Positions 21,770 to 31,314 of a stretch of DNA of 64,000 bases are shown here, in pieces. The position numbers were made by a program, and so were the translations under genes. The stretch lies in NCBI RefSeq assembly GCF_001424345.1, contig NZ_LMPF01000001.1, positions 757,990 through 821,989 of the forward strand, in the 5' to 3' direction. Source of the stretch: Burkholderia sp. Leaf177 (lineage in GTDB: Bacteria > Pseudomonadota > Gammaproteobacteria > Burkholderiales > Burkholderiaceae). How positions within the stretch are numbered: the first letter of the stretch is position 1; the number at the start of each line of letters is the position of its first letter. Below the pieces are notes generated by a model. That model searched no databases and had not been told where the DNA came from. It saw nothing but the letters and a program-made list of their open reading frames with translations.

Positions 21770-22936
21770 ATGACGCTTGCTCCCGCGCCCTTGCGCGTTG
21801 CGATGGTCGCAGGCGAACCGTCGGGCGATCTGCTCGCTGCGTCGCTGCTCGACGGCCTGAACGCGCGCTTGCCTGCGGGGACGCAATTCAGCGGTATCGG
21901 CGGTCCGCGCATGACGGCCGTTAATTTCGATGCCCACTGGCCCATGGAAAAGCTGACCGTCCGTGGTTATGTTGAAGCGCTGAAACACATTCCCGAGATC
22001 CTCGGCATTCGCAACGAGCTCAAGCGGCAATTGCTCGCTGAGCCGCCGTCGGTGTTTATCGGCGTGGATGCGCCCGATTTCAATTTCGGTCTCGAACACG
22101 CATTGCGCGATGCCGGCATTCCGACCGTGCATTTCGTGTGTCCTTCGATCTGGGCGTGGCGCGGCGGCCGCATCAAGAAGATCGTCAAGGCCGTCGATCA
22201 TATGCTGTGCGTGTTCCCATTCGAGCCGGCGCTGATGGCGAAAGCGGGCGTGGCGTCCACTTACGTGGGCCATCCGCTGGCTGATGAAATCCCGCTCGTC
22301 CCCGACGTTGAAGGCGCACGTCGCGAGCTGGGCTTGACGGCCGGTGGTCCGATCATCGCCGTGTTGCCGGGTAGCCGGCGCTCGGAGATTGCGTTGATCG
22401 GTCCGACGTTTTTCGACGCCATGGAGCTGATGCAGCAACGCGAACCCAGCGTGCGCTTCGTGATGCCGGCAGCCACCGCCGCGTTGCGCGAACTGCTGCA
22501 GCCGCTCGTGGCAGCGCATCCGAATCTCTCGCTGACCATTACGGAAGGCAAGGCCCAGGTTGCGATGACCGCCGCCGACGCCATCCTGGTCAAGAGCGGC
22601 ACGGTGACGCTCGAAGCGGCATTGCTGAAAAAGCCGATGGTCATTTCGTACAAGGTGCCTTGGCTGACTGGTCAGATCATGCAGCGCCAGGGTTATCTGC
22701 CGTATGTCGGTTTGCCGAATATTCTGGCGGGACGTTTTGTCGTGCCCGAGATTCTTCAGCATTTCGCGACACCCGAAGCGCTCGCCGATGCAACCCTCAA
22801 GCAGTTGAACGACGACGCAAACCGCGCGACACTCACGGAAATCTTCACTGAAATGCATCACGTGCTGCGCCAGAACACGGCGCAACGGGCGTCGGAGGCT
22901 GTGGCGCAGGTGCTGGAAACGAGGAGGCCGCGGTAA
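21770..22936 (+). CDS. lpxB: Lipid-A-disaccharide synthase
   Basis: Glycosyltransferase that joins UDP-diacylglucosamine to lipid X. It has the family motifs [12 protein letters not shown] near the start, the GFIGVD-like stretch [24 protein letters not shown], and the nucleotide-binding [10 protein letters not shown], then [12 protein letters not shown]. The ATG at 21770 gives 388 residues; a TTG at 21755 overlapping the lpxA stop would add five residues and cannot be excluded. The last base of its stop is the first base of the rnhB start, indicating coupling. Confidence 0.96.
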   Translation: MTLAPAPLRVAMVAGEPSGDLLAASLLDGLNARLPAGTQFSGIGGPRMTAVNFDAHWPMEKLTVRGYVEALKHIPEILGIRNELKRQLLAEPPSVFIGVDAPDFNFGLEHALRDAGIPTVHFVCPSIWAWRGGRIKKIVKAVDHMLCVFPFEPALMAKAGVASTYVGHPLADEIPLVPDVEGARRELGLTAGGPIIAVLPGSRRSEIALIGPTFFDAMELMQQREPSVRFVMPAATAALRELLQPLVAAHPNLSLTITEGKAQVAMTAADAILVKSGTVTLEAALLKKPMVISYKVPWLTGQIMQRQGYLPYVGLPNILAGRFVVPEILQHFATPEALADATLKQLNDDANRATLTEIFTEMHHVLRQNTAQRASEAVAQVLETRRPR

Positions 22937-23658
22937 TGGCGAAGATCGTGGTGACGAAAGCCGTGACCAAACGCGCGAAGCAGCCGGAGTTCGATTTCGA
23001 TTCGCCGTCCGACGTCATTTGCGGCGTCGATGAAGCCGGCCGTGGTCCGCTCGCGGGCCCCGTGGTTGCAGCAGCGGTGATCTTCGATCCATCCAAGCCG
23101 AAGATTCGCGGTCTCGACGATTCGAAAGTTCTGAGCGCAAAAAAGCGCGAGGAGTTGTACGAGAAGATCGTCGATCGCGCGCTGGCTTATTGCGTGGCGT
23201 CGGCGAGTGTCGAGGAAATCGACACCATCAACATTCTCCACGCCGCCATGCTCGCGATGAAGCGCGCGGTCGAAGGGCTGTCGGTCACACCGACGGTCGC
23301 GAAAATCGATGGCAACCGGTGCCCGGCTTTATCGATGCGCTCTGTCGCGGTGATCGGCGGTGACGCGCTGATTGCGCAAATATCGGCGGCGTCGATCCTG
23401 GCTAAGGTCACGCGCGACCGCATGCTGCTGCAATTACACGATACCCATCCCGTTTATGGCTTCGACGCCCACGCCGGTTACGGCACGCCGCAGCATCTGA
23501 AGGCGTTGCTCGATCATGGGCCGTGCGAGCATCATCGGCGGTCGTTTGCGCCGGTGCGTGAAGCGCACGCGCGATTCGGCGTGATGCTGCCGGTCGTTGC
23601 GCCGGAATTGCTCGCGGCGGCCGCTGCCGAGCAGGGCGCCGACGCGCCTCCGTTCTGA
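22936..23658 (+). CDS. rnhB: Ribonuclease HII
   Basis: Cuts RNA-DNA hybrids and single ribonucleotides in DNA. The 240-residue protein has the catalytic motifs [19 protein letters not shown] (first Asp-Glu pair), [16 protein letters not shown], and the later aspartate regions IDGN and [10 protein letters not shown]. Its ends are slightly extended: a basic leader of about 30 residues before the catalytic core and an Ala-rich C-terminal tail, both common in Burkholderiaceae versions. Start overlaps the lpxB stop by one base (TAATG). Confidence 0.96.
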   Translation: MAKIVVTKAVTKRAKQPEFDFDSPSDVICGVDEAGRGPLAGPVVAAAVIFDPSKPKIRGLDDSKVLSAKKREELYEKIVDRALAYCVASASVEEIDTINILHAAMLAMKRAVEGLSVTPTVAKIDGNRCPALSMRSVAVIGGDALIAQISAASILAKVTRDRMLLQLHDTHPVYGFDAHAGYGTPQHLKALLDHGPCEHHRRSFAPVREAHARFGVMLPVVAPELLAAAAAEQGADAPPF

Positions 23659-23665
23659 ATCCCAA

Positions 23666-24451
23666 GTGAAAGTCATAACCTCGCGGGACAACCCGCTTTA
23701 CAAGCGGCTGAAGGCGCTCGCCGGATCGACTGCGCAGCAGCGCCGCAGCGGTCACGCGTTGCTCGAAGGCTTGCATCTCGCCGATGCGTATCTGCAAGCG
23801 GCCGGCCAGCCCGAGACGTGCGTAGTAACCGAAGGCGCTTTTCAGCACGATGAAGCGCGGGAAATCGTCGCACGGATCGACCCGGCGCACGTCTACTCGT
23901 TGCCCGACGCGTTGTTTGGCCAGTTGTCGAGCGTCGTGCACGGCGTGGGAATGCTCCTGCTGGTCGATCGCGTTGCGCCGCCGTTGCCCGAGCGCGTGAC
24001 GCAGACATGCATCGTGCTCGACGGCGTTCAGGACGCGGGCAACGTCGGTTCCATTCTCCGAAGCGCGGCGGCGGCAGGCATTCAGCATGTGTTTTGCGCG
24101 CCGGGAACGGTGTACGCATGGTCGTCGAAAGTATTGCGCGCCGGAATGGGCGCGCATTTTCTGCTGAACGTCCACGAGGATGTCGATGCCGCAGATTTGA
24201 CCACTCGGCTGGATCCGGAAGTGCTGATCACCATCACCGATTCGCACGGCGCGAAGGCAATCTACGATACCAACCTGTCCGGGCCGCTTGCGTGGGTGAT
24301 GGGCAACGAGGGCGCGGGCGTCTCGGCGTTCTGGCGCGATCAAGCGGCGCTGCGGGTGACGATTCCGCAGCCGGGCGGCATGGAATCGCTGAACGTCGCG
24401 GCGGCCGCGGCGGTGTGTATTTTCGAGCAGTGCCGGCAGCAACGCGCATAA
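23666..24451 (+). CDS. TrmH/SpoU-family rRNA or tRNA 2'-O-methyltransferase
   Basis: SPOUT-class RNA methyltransferase using S-adenosylmethionine. The 261-residue protein has an N-terminal RNA-binding (L30e-like) part (VITSRDNPLYKRLKALAGS, with the family Asn-Pro) and the three SpoU motifs: LDGVQDAGNVGSILRSAAAAG, LAWVMGNEGAGVS and PGGMESLNVAAAAAV. The knotted C-terminal domain is complete. Start is GTG 23666, 8 bases after the rnhB stop; upstream frame overlaps rnhB. The exact RNA target cannot be read from the sequence. Confidence 0.92.
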   Translation: MKVITSRDNPLYKRLKALAGSTAQQRRSGHALLEGLHLADAYLQAAGQPETCVVTEGAFQHDEAREIVARIDPAHVYSLPDALFGQLSSVVHGVGMLLLVDRVAPPLPERVTQTCIVLDGVQDAGNVGSILRSAAAAGIQHVFCAPGTVYAWSSKVLRAGMGAHFLLNVHEDVDAADLTTRLDPEVLITITDSHGAKAIYDTNLSGPLAWVMGNEGAGVSAFWRDQAALRVTIPQPGGMESLNVAAAAAVCIFEQCRQQRA

Positions 24452-24482
24452 AAAAAGCCGTTCAGTTCACGCTGAAACGGCT
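24450..24482 (-). terminator. Terminator of ppsR, shared with the methyltransferase end
   Basis: AGCCGTT(T)CAG pairs with CTGAACGGCT around a short loop. The T run (seven T) is on the minus strand, so it terminates ppsR; the plus strand has the hairpin but no T run. Confidence 0.75.
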
Positions 24483-24505
24483 ATTCGCTCGCGGCCTTCC
24501 AAACA

Positions 24506-25324
24506 CTAATAATATGAAGGCCGTTCCAGGCGAATCTCTTGCAGGATCGTCGTGGCGATTTCCTCAATCGACTTGTGTGTCGACGATAACCACTTGACGC
24601 CTTCGCGCTTCATCATCGCTTCGGCTTCGTTGATTTCGTACCGGCAATTCTCCAGCGCGGCATATTTGCTTCCCGGACGACGCTCGTTGCGAATCTCGGA
24701 CAACCGTTGCGGATCGATCGACAAACCAAACATCTTTTCCCGATACGGCAGCAAAGGCGTCGGCAACCTTCCGCGCTCGAAGTCTTCCGGAATCAGCGGA
24801 TAGTTGGCTGCCTTCACGCCGTATTGCATCGCCAGATACAACGACGTCGGCGTCTTGCCGCTGCGCGATACGCCCACCAGAATCACATCGGCGTCTTCCA
24901 GATTGCGATTCGACTGGCCGTCGTCATGCGCCAGCGAAAAATTGATCGCCTCGATTCGATTCTTGTACTCGTCCGTGTCCGCGTTCTGGTGGACCCGGCC
25001 CATGGCGTGCGTGGACTTGATGTCGAGCTCGATTTCCAATGGCTCGATAAACGTCTGGAACATGTTGAGCACTAGCGCGTTCGCGCGCTGCACGATCTCG
25101 TTCGACTCGCTGTCAACGAGCGTGGTGAACACGATCGGGCGCCGGCCGTCCAGCGACACGGCTTCATTGATTTTCGCGATGGTCGCGTGCGCCTTCTCGG
25201 TGGAGTCCACAAACGGGACGCGCACGAGTCTGAACTTCTGGTCGAACTGGGAGAGGATCGAATGCGCGAAGGTCTCGGCAGTGATCCCGGTGCCATCTGA
25301 AACAATGAAAACGGTTGGCGGCAT
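24506..25324 (-). CDS. ppsR: PEP synthetase regulatory protein (ADP-dependent kinase / Pi-dependent phosphorylase)
   Basis: DUF299-family enzyme that inactivates PEP synthetase by ADP-dependent threonine phosphorylation and reactivates it by phosphorolysis. The 272-residue protein starts [19 protein letters not shown], carries the P-loop-like [17 protein letters not shown] at about residues 153-169, and ends RLERPSYY. The start at 25324 is the conserved family start; about 50 further upstream in-frame codons look non-coding. It diverges from ppsA, its known target, so the two likely share the 418-bp regulatory region. Confidence 0.94.
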   Translation of the reverse strand: MPPTVFIVSDGTGITAETFAHSILSQFDQKFRLVRVPFVDSTEKAHATIAKINEAVSLDGRRPIVFTTLVDSESNEIVQRANALVLNMFQTFIEPLEIELDIKSTHAMGRVHQNADTDEYKNRIEAINFSLAHDDGQSNRNLEDADVILVGVSRSGKTPTSLYLAMQYGVKAANYPLIPEDFERGRLPTPLLPYREKMFGLSIDPQRLSEIRNERRPGSKYAALENCRYEINEAEAMMKREGVKWLSSTHKSIEEIATTILQEIRLERPSYY

Positions 25325-25742
25325 CGGCTTGGGGAGCGTTGAATGACGTGAAAGAATGAAGGCAATTATCGCCGATGTGCGCCGCCACACGAAGCACGTA
25401 TGGCGGGCCTCATTGCGCAGCGGAATTATGCCCCGCAATGAAACATTTCGAGAGCCATCACGGTAGAATAGCGTCAACCTGTTCGATAAGCAATTGCGAA
25501 CAATCTGTCAACGATTTAAGCGAAGATAAGCACAAATCGCGCGTTCTAAATGAATTTGCTGGATTTTTAGAGCGAATTTAGTTGTTGGCAGCGAGTTTGG
25601 CCGAGCTTCTGCAATCGCTGCGCAAGTCCTATGCGACTGCTTATCAAACAGGTTATGCAGGTTGTGGTGCGCGCCTCCTATAAGCGCCGCCGCTCCGAGC
25701 CCACTTGCATGATCGTGAATTCCATCCACCTTAGGGGCTTGT
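25325..25742 (+). promoter_or_regulatory. Divergent ppsR/ppsA control region with a spaced 17-bp inverted repeat
   Basis: This 418-bp gap must hold both promoters. An arm AACCTGTTCGATAAGCA (25476-25492) recurs in inverted form as TGCTTATCAAACAGGTT (25638-25654), matching at 16 of 17 positions with 145 bases between. No convincing -35/-10 pair was found by eye. The arms could be operator sites or a remnant of a small mobile sequence. Confidence 0.55.
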
Positions 25743-28148
25743 ATGACTAACGAAGCTAACGTTGCAAAGGACCAGGCGTATGTAGTTCCATTCGAGCAGT
25801 TGCGAATGACCGACGTCGACATTGTCGGCGGCAAGAACGCGTCACTCGGCGAAATGATCAGCCAGCTCGCCGAAGCCGGCGTGCAGGTGCCGACCGGTTT
25901 TGCGACCACGGCGCAGGCGTTTCGCGACTTCCTGCATCACAACAACCTGACTGAGCGCATCGCCAAGCGTCTGGAACTCTTCGACGTCGACGATGTGAAA
26001 GCCCTTGCCGAAGCAGGCAAGGAGATCCGTCAATGGATCGTCGATGCGCCGCTGCAGCCACGTCTCGAAGAGCTGATCCGCAAAGGCTTCGACACGCTTC
26101 AGGCAAGTTCGCCCGAAGAGTTGTCGTTCGCCGTGCGTTCGTCGGCAACGGCTGAGGACTTGCCCGATGCATCGTTCGCCGGCCAGCAGGAAAGCTATCT
26201 TAATGTGATTGGCATCGACGAAGTGCTCGATCGCATGAAGCACGTGTTTGCGTCGCTCTATAACGACCGCGCTATTTCGTATCGCGTGCACAAAGGTTTT
26301 ACGCACGCTGAGGTTGCGTTGTCGGCGGGCGTGCAGCGCATGGTTCGCTCGGACGTGGGCGCGGCCGGCGTGATGTTTACGCTCGATACCGAATCGGGTT
26401 TCAAGGACGCCGTGTTCATTACGTCGAGCTACGGTCTCGGCGAAACGGTCGTGCAAGGCGCCGTGAATCCGGACGAGTTCTACGTCTTCAAGACCACGCT
26501 CGAACAAGGCAAGTACCCGATCATCCGCCGCTCGATTGGCTCGAAGCTCATCAAGATGGAATTCACGAAGGCCGGCGAAGCGGGTCGCGTGAAGACGGTT
26601 GATGTATCGCACGAGCAGCGCAACCGCTTTTCCATTACCGACGAAGACGTGATCCAGCTCGCGAAGTACGCGGTGATCATCGAAAAGCATTATCAGCGTC
26701 CTATGGACATCGAGTGGGGCAAGGACGGCCGCGACGGCAAGATCTTCATTTTGCAGGCACGCCCCGAAACGGTGAAGAGCCAAGCTGTCGGCAAGGCTGA
26801 AATGCGTTTCAAGCTAAAGGGCCAGTCGAACGTGCTCGCAACCGGTCGCGCGATTGGCCAGAAAATCGGCGCGGGTCCGGTGCGTGTGATTCACGATCCG
26901 TCGGAAATGGATCGCGTGCAACCTGGCGACGTGCTTGTCGCCGACATGACCGACCCGAACTGGGAACCGGTGATGAAGCGTGCGTCGGCGATCGTGACGA
27001 ATCGCGGCGGCCGCACTTGCCACGCGGCGATCATCGCGCGTGAGCTGGGCGTGCCGGCGGTGGTGGGTTGCGGCGATGCCACCGACTTGCTGAAAGAAGG
27101 CCAGCTGGTGACGGTTTCGTGCGCGGAAGGCGACGAAGGCAAGATCTACGACGGTTTGCTCGAAACCGAAGTGACCGAAGTCGAGCGCGGTGAATTGCCC
27201 GAGATTCCGGTCAAGATCATGATGAACGTGGGCAACCCGCAACTTGCGTTCGATTTCTCGCATTTGCCGAATGCAGGCGTGGGTCTGGCGCGGCTCGAGT
27301 TCATCATCAACAACAACATCGGCGTGCATCCGAAGGCGATTCTCGAGTATCCGAACATCGATGCCGATCTGAAGAAAGCCGTGGAAAGCGTCGCGCGCGG
27401 TCATGCATCGCCGCGAGCGTTTTATGTCGACAAGTTGACCGAAGGTATCGCGACGATTGCCGCGGCGTTTTATCCGAAGCCGGTGATCGTGCGTCTGTCG
27501 GACTTCAAGTCGAACGAGTACAAGAAGCTGATCGGCGGTTCGCGTTACGAGCCGGACGAAGAAAACCCGATGCTCGGTTTCCGCGGTGCATCGCGTTATA
27601 TCTCGGAGGACTTCGCCGAAGCCTTCCAGATGGAATGTGTGGCGTTGAAGAAAGTGCGCGAAGAGATGGGCCTCGACAACGTCGAGATCATGGTGCCGTT
27701 CGTGCGGACTTTGAAACAAGCCGAGAAGGTTGTTGGCTTGCTCGAAAAGTTCGGCCTGAAGCGCGGCGTGAACGGCTTGCGCCTGATCATGATGTGCGAG
27801 ATTCCGTCGAACGCGATTCTTGCCGAAGAGTTCCTGGAGTTTTTCGACGGCTTCTCGATCGGATCGAACGACCTGACGCAGCTTACGCTGGGTCTGGATC
27901 GCGACTCGGGCATGGAGTTGCTCGCAGTCGATTTCGACGAACGCGACCCGGCTGTGCAGTTCATGCTGAAGCGCGCCATCGAAACATGTTTGCGGCTGGA
28001 CAAGTACGTGGGTATCTGCGGTCAAGGTCCTTCGGATCATCCGGATCTGGCTGAATGGCTCGCGAAGGAAGGCATCGCGTCGATGTCGCTCAATCCGGAC
28101 ACGATCATCGACACGTGGAAGACGCTTGCGAAGGCTTTGAACAAGTAA
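25743..28148 (+). CDS. ppsA: Phosphoenolpyruvate synthase
   Basis: Makes PEP from pyruvate and ATP for gluconeogenesis. The 801-residue protein has an N-terminal ATP-grasp domain ([15 protein letters not shown], then [20 protein letters not shown]), a swivelling phosphohistidine domain with the active histidine in [15 protein letters not shown], and a C-terminal PEP/pyruvate barrel ([29 protein letters not shown] sequence, [12 protein letters not shown]). The threonine next to the phosphohistidine is the residue PpsR modifies in homologues. A terminator follows about 70 bases after the stop. Confidence 0.97.
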   Translation: MTNEANVAKDQAYVVPFEQLRMTDVDIVGGKNASLGEMISQLAEAGVQVPTGFATTAQAFRDFLHHNNLTERIAKRLELFDVDDVKALAEAGKEIRQWIVDAPLQPRLEELIRKGFDTLQASSPEELSFAVRSSATAEDLPDASFAGQQESYLNVIGIDEVLDRMKHVFASLYNDRAISYRVHKGFTHAEVALSAGVQRMVRSDVGAAGVMFTLDTESGFKDAVFITSSYGLGETVVQGAVNPDEFYVFKTTLEQGKYPIIRRSIGSKLIKMEFTKAGEAGRVKTVDVSHEQRNRFSITDEDVIQLAKYAVIIEKHYQRPMDIEWGKDGRDGKIFILQARPETVKSQAVGKAEMRFKLKGQSNVLATGRAIGQKIGAGPVRVIHDPSEMDRVQPGDVLVADMTDPNWEPVMKRASAIVTNRGGRTCHAAIIARELGVPAVVGCGDATDLLKEGQLVTVSCAEGDEGKIYDGLLETEVTEVERGELPEIPVKIMMNVGNPQLAFDFSHLPNAGVGLARLEFIINNNIGVHPKAILEYPNIDADLKKAVESVARGHASPRAFYVDKLTEGIATIAAAFYPKPVIVRLSDFKSNEYKKLIGGSRYEPDEENPMLGFRGASRYISEDFAEAFQMECVALKKVREEMGLDNVEIMVPFVRTLKQAEKVVGLLEKFGLKRGVNGLRLIMMCEIPSNAILAEEFLEFFDGFSIGSNDLTQLTLGLDRDSGMELLAVDFDERDPAVQFMLKRAIETCLRLDKYVGICGQGPSDHPDLAEWLAKEGIASMSLNPDTIIDTWKTLAKALNK

Positions 28149-28216
28149 GGCTGCAGCAATTCACGCTTTGGGCGAGAAGGCTTTTATCGAGCTTTCAAAA
28201 CCGTAAGCGTGCTATA

Positions 28217-28246
28217 ACACCCCGGACCCTATCCGGGGTGTTTTTG
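28217..28246 (+). terminator. Rho-independent terminator after ppsA
   Basis: Perfect 10-bp stem ACACCCCGGA (28217-28226) / TCCGGGGTGT (28232-28241) followed by TTTTTG. It separates ppsA from the nfeD gene. Confidence 0.9.
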
Positions 28247-28271
28247 TTTGGAGTTCGTGTGGAGGTAGGCA

Positions 28272-28700
28272 ATGGCTGCTAACGGATTGTTCTGGTGGAT
28301 CGGCGCTGGCGCGCTCGTTCTGCTCGAACTGATGTCGGGCACTTTTTATTTGTTGATGATCGCGCTCGGGTTCGTTGCGGGCGGGATCGCGCATCTGCTG
28401 CGCGCGGGACTTGAGATCGAGTTGCTGGTGGCCGCATTGGTCGCGGTGATCGCCGGCGCGGTGCTGCGTCGATCGAAGCTCGGACACACAACACGTCGCG
28501 ATGCATCACATGATCCGGGTGTGAATCTCGATATTGGCGAGACGCTGAAAGTGAACGAATGGCATGAGGGCCGCGCGCGAGCGATGTATCGCGGGGCCGA
28601 ATGGGATATTGAACTGGCGCCCGGCGAAACCGAAGGCGCGCCGCTGTACAGGATCACGGCGTTTTCCGGCAATACACTGGTGGTGGCCGCCAAGCGCTGA
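28272..28700 (+). CDS. NfeD family membrane protein
   Basis: A 142-residue short-form NfeD protein. Two or three hydrophobic segments (residues about 5-70, LFWWIGAGALVLLELMSGTFY onward) are followed by a soluble OB-fold domain (about 80-142, with WHEGRARAMYRGAEWDIEL). Such proteins pair with SPFH/stomatin proteins and are thought to help form or act in membrane microdomains. It precedes an SPFH gene by 68 bases on the same strand, the classic pairing. GGAGG lies before the ATG. Specific function is not established. Confidence 0.9.
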   Translation: MAANGLFWWIGAGALVLLELMSGTFYLLMIALGFVAGGIAHLLRAGLEIELLVAALVAVIAGAVLRRSKLGHTTRRDASHDPGVNLDIGETLKVNEWHEGRARAMYRGAEWDIELAPGETEGAPLYRITAFSGNTLVVAAKR

Positions 28701-28768
28701 GACGTTGGGCCGGGGTTTGAGCTTTCAAGCGCAGACCATGAGCAAGACCTGCATAACAAGGAGTAGAG

Positions 28769-29710
28769 ATGGACGTGACTATCATCGGGGCAATTTTGTT
28801 GATTATCGTCATCGCGATTGCCGCGCAGACGATCAAGATCGTGCCGCAACAACACGCATGGGTGCTCGAACGGCTCGGGCGTTATCACGCGACCTTGACG
28901 CCGGGAATGACGATCGTGCTGCCGTTTATCGATCGGGTGGCGTACAAGCACGTGCTCAAGGAAATCCCGCTCGAAGTGCCGAGCCAGGTCTGTATCACGC
29001 GCGACAACACGCAACTGCAAGTGGATGGCGTGCTGTACTTTCAGGTCACCGATGCCATGAAGGCCTCGTACGGATCGAGCAACTTCATCTATGCAATCAC
29101 GCAGTTGTCGCAGACCACGCTGCGTTCGGTGATCGGCAAGCTCGAGCTCGACAAGACTTTCGAAGAGCGCGATTACATCAACCACAGTATCGTTACGTCA
29201 CTAGATCAGGCAGCCGCGAACTGGGGCGTAAAAGTGCTGCGCTACGAGATCAAGGATCTGACGCCGCCGAAGGAAATCCTCCACGCTATGCAGGCACAAA
29301 TTACGGCAGAACGGGAGAAACGCGCGGTGATCGCTGCGTCCGAAGGTCGCAAGCAGGAGCAGATCAATATTGCATGGGGCGCACGCGAAGCAGCCATTCA
29401 CAAGTCCGAAGGCGAGCGTCAGGCGCAGATCAACCAGGCGGAAGGCGAGGCGTCGGCCATTCTCGCGGTGGCCGTGGCCAATGCTCAGGCGATCGAGAAG
29501 ATCGGTGCGGCAATCCAGACGGCTGGCGGCATGGAAGCCGTGAACCTCAAGGTCGCCGAGCAATATGTCACGGCGTTTGGGAACATCGCGAAGCAGGGCA
29601 ATACGCTGATCGTGCCGGGGAATTTATCGGAGATGAGTTCAATGATCGCGTCCGCGCTGACCATCATCAAGGGCGACGCAGCGCCTGGTGGCGTGATCCG
29701 CAAGAGCTGA
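28769..29710 (+). CDS. SPFH/stomatin (band 7) membrane protein, QmcA-like
   Basis: A 313-residue protein with one N-terminal membrane segment (IIGAILLIIVIAIAAQ), then a stomatin/prohibitin domain (IVPQQHAWVLERLGRYHATL, VPSQVCITRDNTQLQVDGV, LRSVIGKLELDKTFEERD) and a C-terminal coiled coil rich in Glu/Ala/Gln (AEREKRAVIAASEGRKQEQIN). The family scaffolds membrane microdomains and can control membrane proteases. With the upstream NfeD gene it forms the common two-gene unit. QmcA of E. coli is the nearest named analogue; that name is by resemblance only. Confidence 0.9.
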   Translation: MDVTIIGAILLIIVIAIAAQTIKIVPQQHAWVLERLGRYHATLTPGMTIVLPFIDRVAYKHVLKEIPLEVPSQVCITRDNTQLQVDGVLYFQVTDAMKASYGSSNFIYAITQLSQTTLRSVIGKLELDKTFEERDYINHSIVTSLDQAAANWGVKVLRYEIKDLTPPKEILHAMQAQITAEREKRAVIAASEGRKQEQINIAWGAREAAIHKSEGERQAQINQAEGEASAILAVAVANAQAIEKIGAAIQTAGGMEAVNLKVAEQYVTAFGNIAKQGNTLIVPGNLSEMSSMIASALTIIKGDAAPGGVIRKS

Positions 29711-29730
29711 GCTTACGAAGACTGAATGCA

Positions 29731-29767
29731 AAAGGGCGCCGACTCAACCAGTCGACGCCCTTTTTGT
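29731..29767 (+). terminator. Terminator between the SPFH gene and convergent smpB
   Basis: AAAGGGCG-CCGACT pairs with AGTCGA-CGCCCTTT around CAACC with one internal mismatch, followed by TTTTTGTTTT. It lies between two convergent genes and may serve both. Confidence 0.85.
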
Positions 29768-29802
29768 TTTGACATACTTAAGGCCGTGATCGTGACGCCC
29801 GA

Positions 29803-30252
29803 TCAATGCTTGGCGCCGCGCATGATCTGCGCTTTTTCGCGTTCCCAGTCACGCTTTTTCTCGGTTTCGCGTTTGTCGTGAAGCTTCTTGCCTTTGGCGA
29901 GGCCGATTTCGCACTTTACGCGCCCGCCTTTGTAGTGAAAGTTCAGCGGCACGAGCGTGTGGCCTTTCTGCTCGACCTTGCCGATGAGCTTGGAGATTTC
30001 TTCGCTATGCAGCAGCAGCTTGCGCGTGCGGACCGGATCCGGATGGATGTGAGTCGAGGCTTCGGGCAATGGGCTGATGTGCGCGCCGATCAGGAACAGC
30101 TCGTTGTCGCGAATGATGACGTAGCCTTCCTTGATCTGGCCGCGGCCAGCCCGAAGGGCCTTGACTTCCCACCCTTCCAGCACGAGCCCCGCCTCGTAGC
30201 GATCTTCGATAAAGTAATCGAAGAAGGCTTTTCTGTTGTCGATGATGCTCAT
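29803..30252 (-). CDS. smpB: SsrA-binding protein SmpB
   Basis: Binds tmRNA and delivers it to stalled ribosomes for trans-translation. The 149-residue protein begins [22 protein letters not shown] and has the family motifs [13 protein letters not shown] and the basic C-terminal tail [24 protein letters not shown]. Length is typical. It diverges from ratA, an arrangement conserved across many proteobacteria. The tmRNA gene itself is not in this window. Confidence 0.97.
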   Translation of the reverse strand: MSIIDNRKAFFDYFIEDRYEAGLVLEGWEVKALRAGRGQIKEGYVIIRDNELFLIGAHISPLPEASTHIHPDPVRTRKLLLHSEEISKLIGKVEQKGHTLVPLNFHYKGGRVKCEIGLAKGKKLHDKRETEKKRDWEREKAQIMRGAKH

Positions 30253-30351
30253 GAATGAAAAGTGCCTAACTCGTTTAAAATCCTGATTTTAGCAGCGTGG
30301 GCGCGGTAAGGCCCGCAATGCTTCCCACTCTTGCCACGCGTTGCGCCCTTT

Positions 30352-30786
30352 ATGGCAGATGTTCAGAAAACTGTATTGATTCGCCACTCTGCAGAGCAGA
30401 TGTTCGACCTCGTCACCGATGTCCCCGATTACCCCAATTTTTTGCCATGGTGCGGCGGCGTGGAGGTAGGCCACCACGACGAACGCAGCATGGAAGCGAA
30501 GATTCACATCAATTTCAAGGGTATCAAGCAGCATTTCGCGACGCGCAACGTGCAGACGCGCCCGACTAGCATTGATATGGAGTTCCTCGACGGTCCTTTC
30601 AAGAAGTTCACCGGCTACTGGCGCTTCACGCCTTTGCGGGCGGACGCCTGCAAGATCGAGTTCGCGCTGCATTATGAATTTTCGAACATCATTCTCGAGA
30701 AGATCATCGGGCCGGTGTTCAGTCATATTGCGCATACGTTCGTGGATTCGTTCGTGAAACGCGCCGATCAGCGGTACGGAAAGTGA
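30352..30786 (+). CDS. ratA: RatA/Coq10-like START-domain protein
   Basis: A 144-residue SRPBCC/START-fold protein starting MADVQKTVLIRHSAEQMFDLVTD. The family includes bacterial RatA and mitochondrial Coq10, which bind a lipophilic ligand such as ubiquinone. E. coli RatA was described as blocking 70S assembly and was called a toxin; the toxin role in other bacteria is doubtful. The ATG at 30352 is preferred because the conserved family sequence starts there. Its stop overlaps the start of the next gene (GTGATG), the usual ratA-ratB coupling, and it diverges from smpB. Confidence 0.93.
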   Translation: MADVQKTVLIRHSAEQMFDLVTDVPDYPNFLPWCGGVEVGHHDERSMEAKIHINFKGIKQHFATRNVQTRPTSIDMEFLDGPFKKFTGYWRFTPLRADACKIEFALHYEFSNIILEKIIGPVFSHIAHTFVDSFVKRADQRYGK

Positions 30787-31115
30787 TGCCGATTTCCATC
30801 GAGGTTTGTTACGTGTTGCCGGAGGGGAATGGGGCGGTTTGTCCGCTTTCCCTTGTCGAGGGCGCGACCGTGCAGGACGCGATTGCCGCGAGCGGCTTGC
30901 TTGCGCAGTTTCCCGAAATAGACCTTGGCGTGCAGAAGGTAGGCGTTTTCGGAAAGATTCAGCCGCTCGATGCAGTGCTGGCCGATCTGGACCGCGTGGA
31001 GATTTATCGGCCGCTCAAAGTCGATCCCAAGGTCGCGCGGCAGCGGCGGGTCGAAAAAACCCGGCGCGGCGGATCGATTGAAGGGCGACGGTGGACGCGC
31101 AAGGAAGCCCGGTAG
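30786..31115 (+). CDS. RnfH/RatB-family ubiquitin-like protein
   Basis: A 109-residue protein, MPISIEVCYVLPEGN, of the RnfH/RatB family with a beta-grasp fold (motifs VQDAIAASGLLAQFPEIDL and VGVFGKIQPLDAVL, then DRVEIYRPLKVDPK). Function is unproven. A basic C-terminal tail (RQRRVEKTRRGGSIEGRRW) is usual. It overlaps the ratA stop by one base. A GTG directly before the ATG would add one residue. Confidence 0.9.
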   Translation: MPISIEVCYVLPEGNGAVCPLSLVEGATVQDAIAASGLLAQFPEIDLGVQKVGVFGKIQPLDAVLADLDRVEIYRPLKVDPKVARQRRVEKTRRGGSIEGRRWTRKEAR

Positions 31116-31205
31116 GCGCCGGGCATCGTTTCCTTGCGTTCCGCAAAAGCGAACTTCGATCGAACTTGAGTCGAGCAAAAACCCGAAACCGGAGCACAAA
31201 AGCGC

Positions 31206-31222
31206 GGTGCAAAAATTGCACC
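31206..31222. promoter_or_regulatory. Short perfect inverted repeat upstream of guaB
   Basis: GGTGCAA and TTGCACC flank AAA, a perfect 7-bp inverted repeat about 40 bases before the guaB -35 region. It could be an operator or the hairpin of a weak terminator after the ratB-like gene. It has no T run, so a binding site is the slightly better guess. Confidence 0.35.
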
Positions 31223-31259
31223 GGAAATGGCAACCGCGGCGTAAGCCGCTGTTCGGGCA

Positions 31260-31288
31260 GTGAAAATCCGGGGAACTATCGGTATAAT
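31260..31288 (+). promoter_or_regulatory. Probable sigma-70 promoter for guaB
   Basis: GTGAAA (31260-31265) and a perfect TATAAT (31283-31288) are spaced 17 bases apart, 26 bases before the guaB start. The short leader would leave about 20 bases of untranslated RNA. Confidence 0.65.
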
Positions 31289-31314
31289 TCGGTTTTGCGC
31301 CCATAGGATTTGCC

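Noticed and set aside
23825..23850. Another GTAACC on the plus strand considered as a SigF-type promoter.
   Set aside because: It lies inside the RNA methyltransferase gene and the sequence 16 bases later is ACGA, not CGAA.
30352..31115. ratA-ratB considered as a toxin-antitoxin pair.
   Set aside because: The RatA and RnfH families are conserved housekeeping genes next to smpB; the START-domain and beta-grasp proteins do not show antitoxin features.
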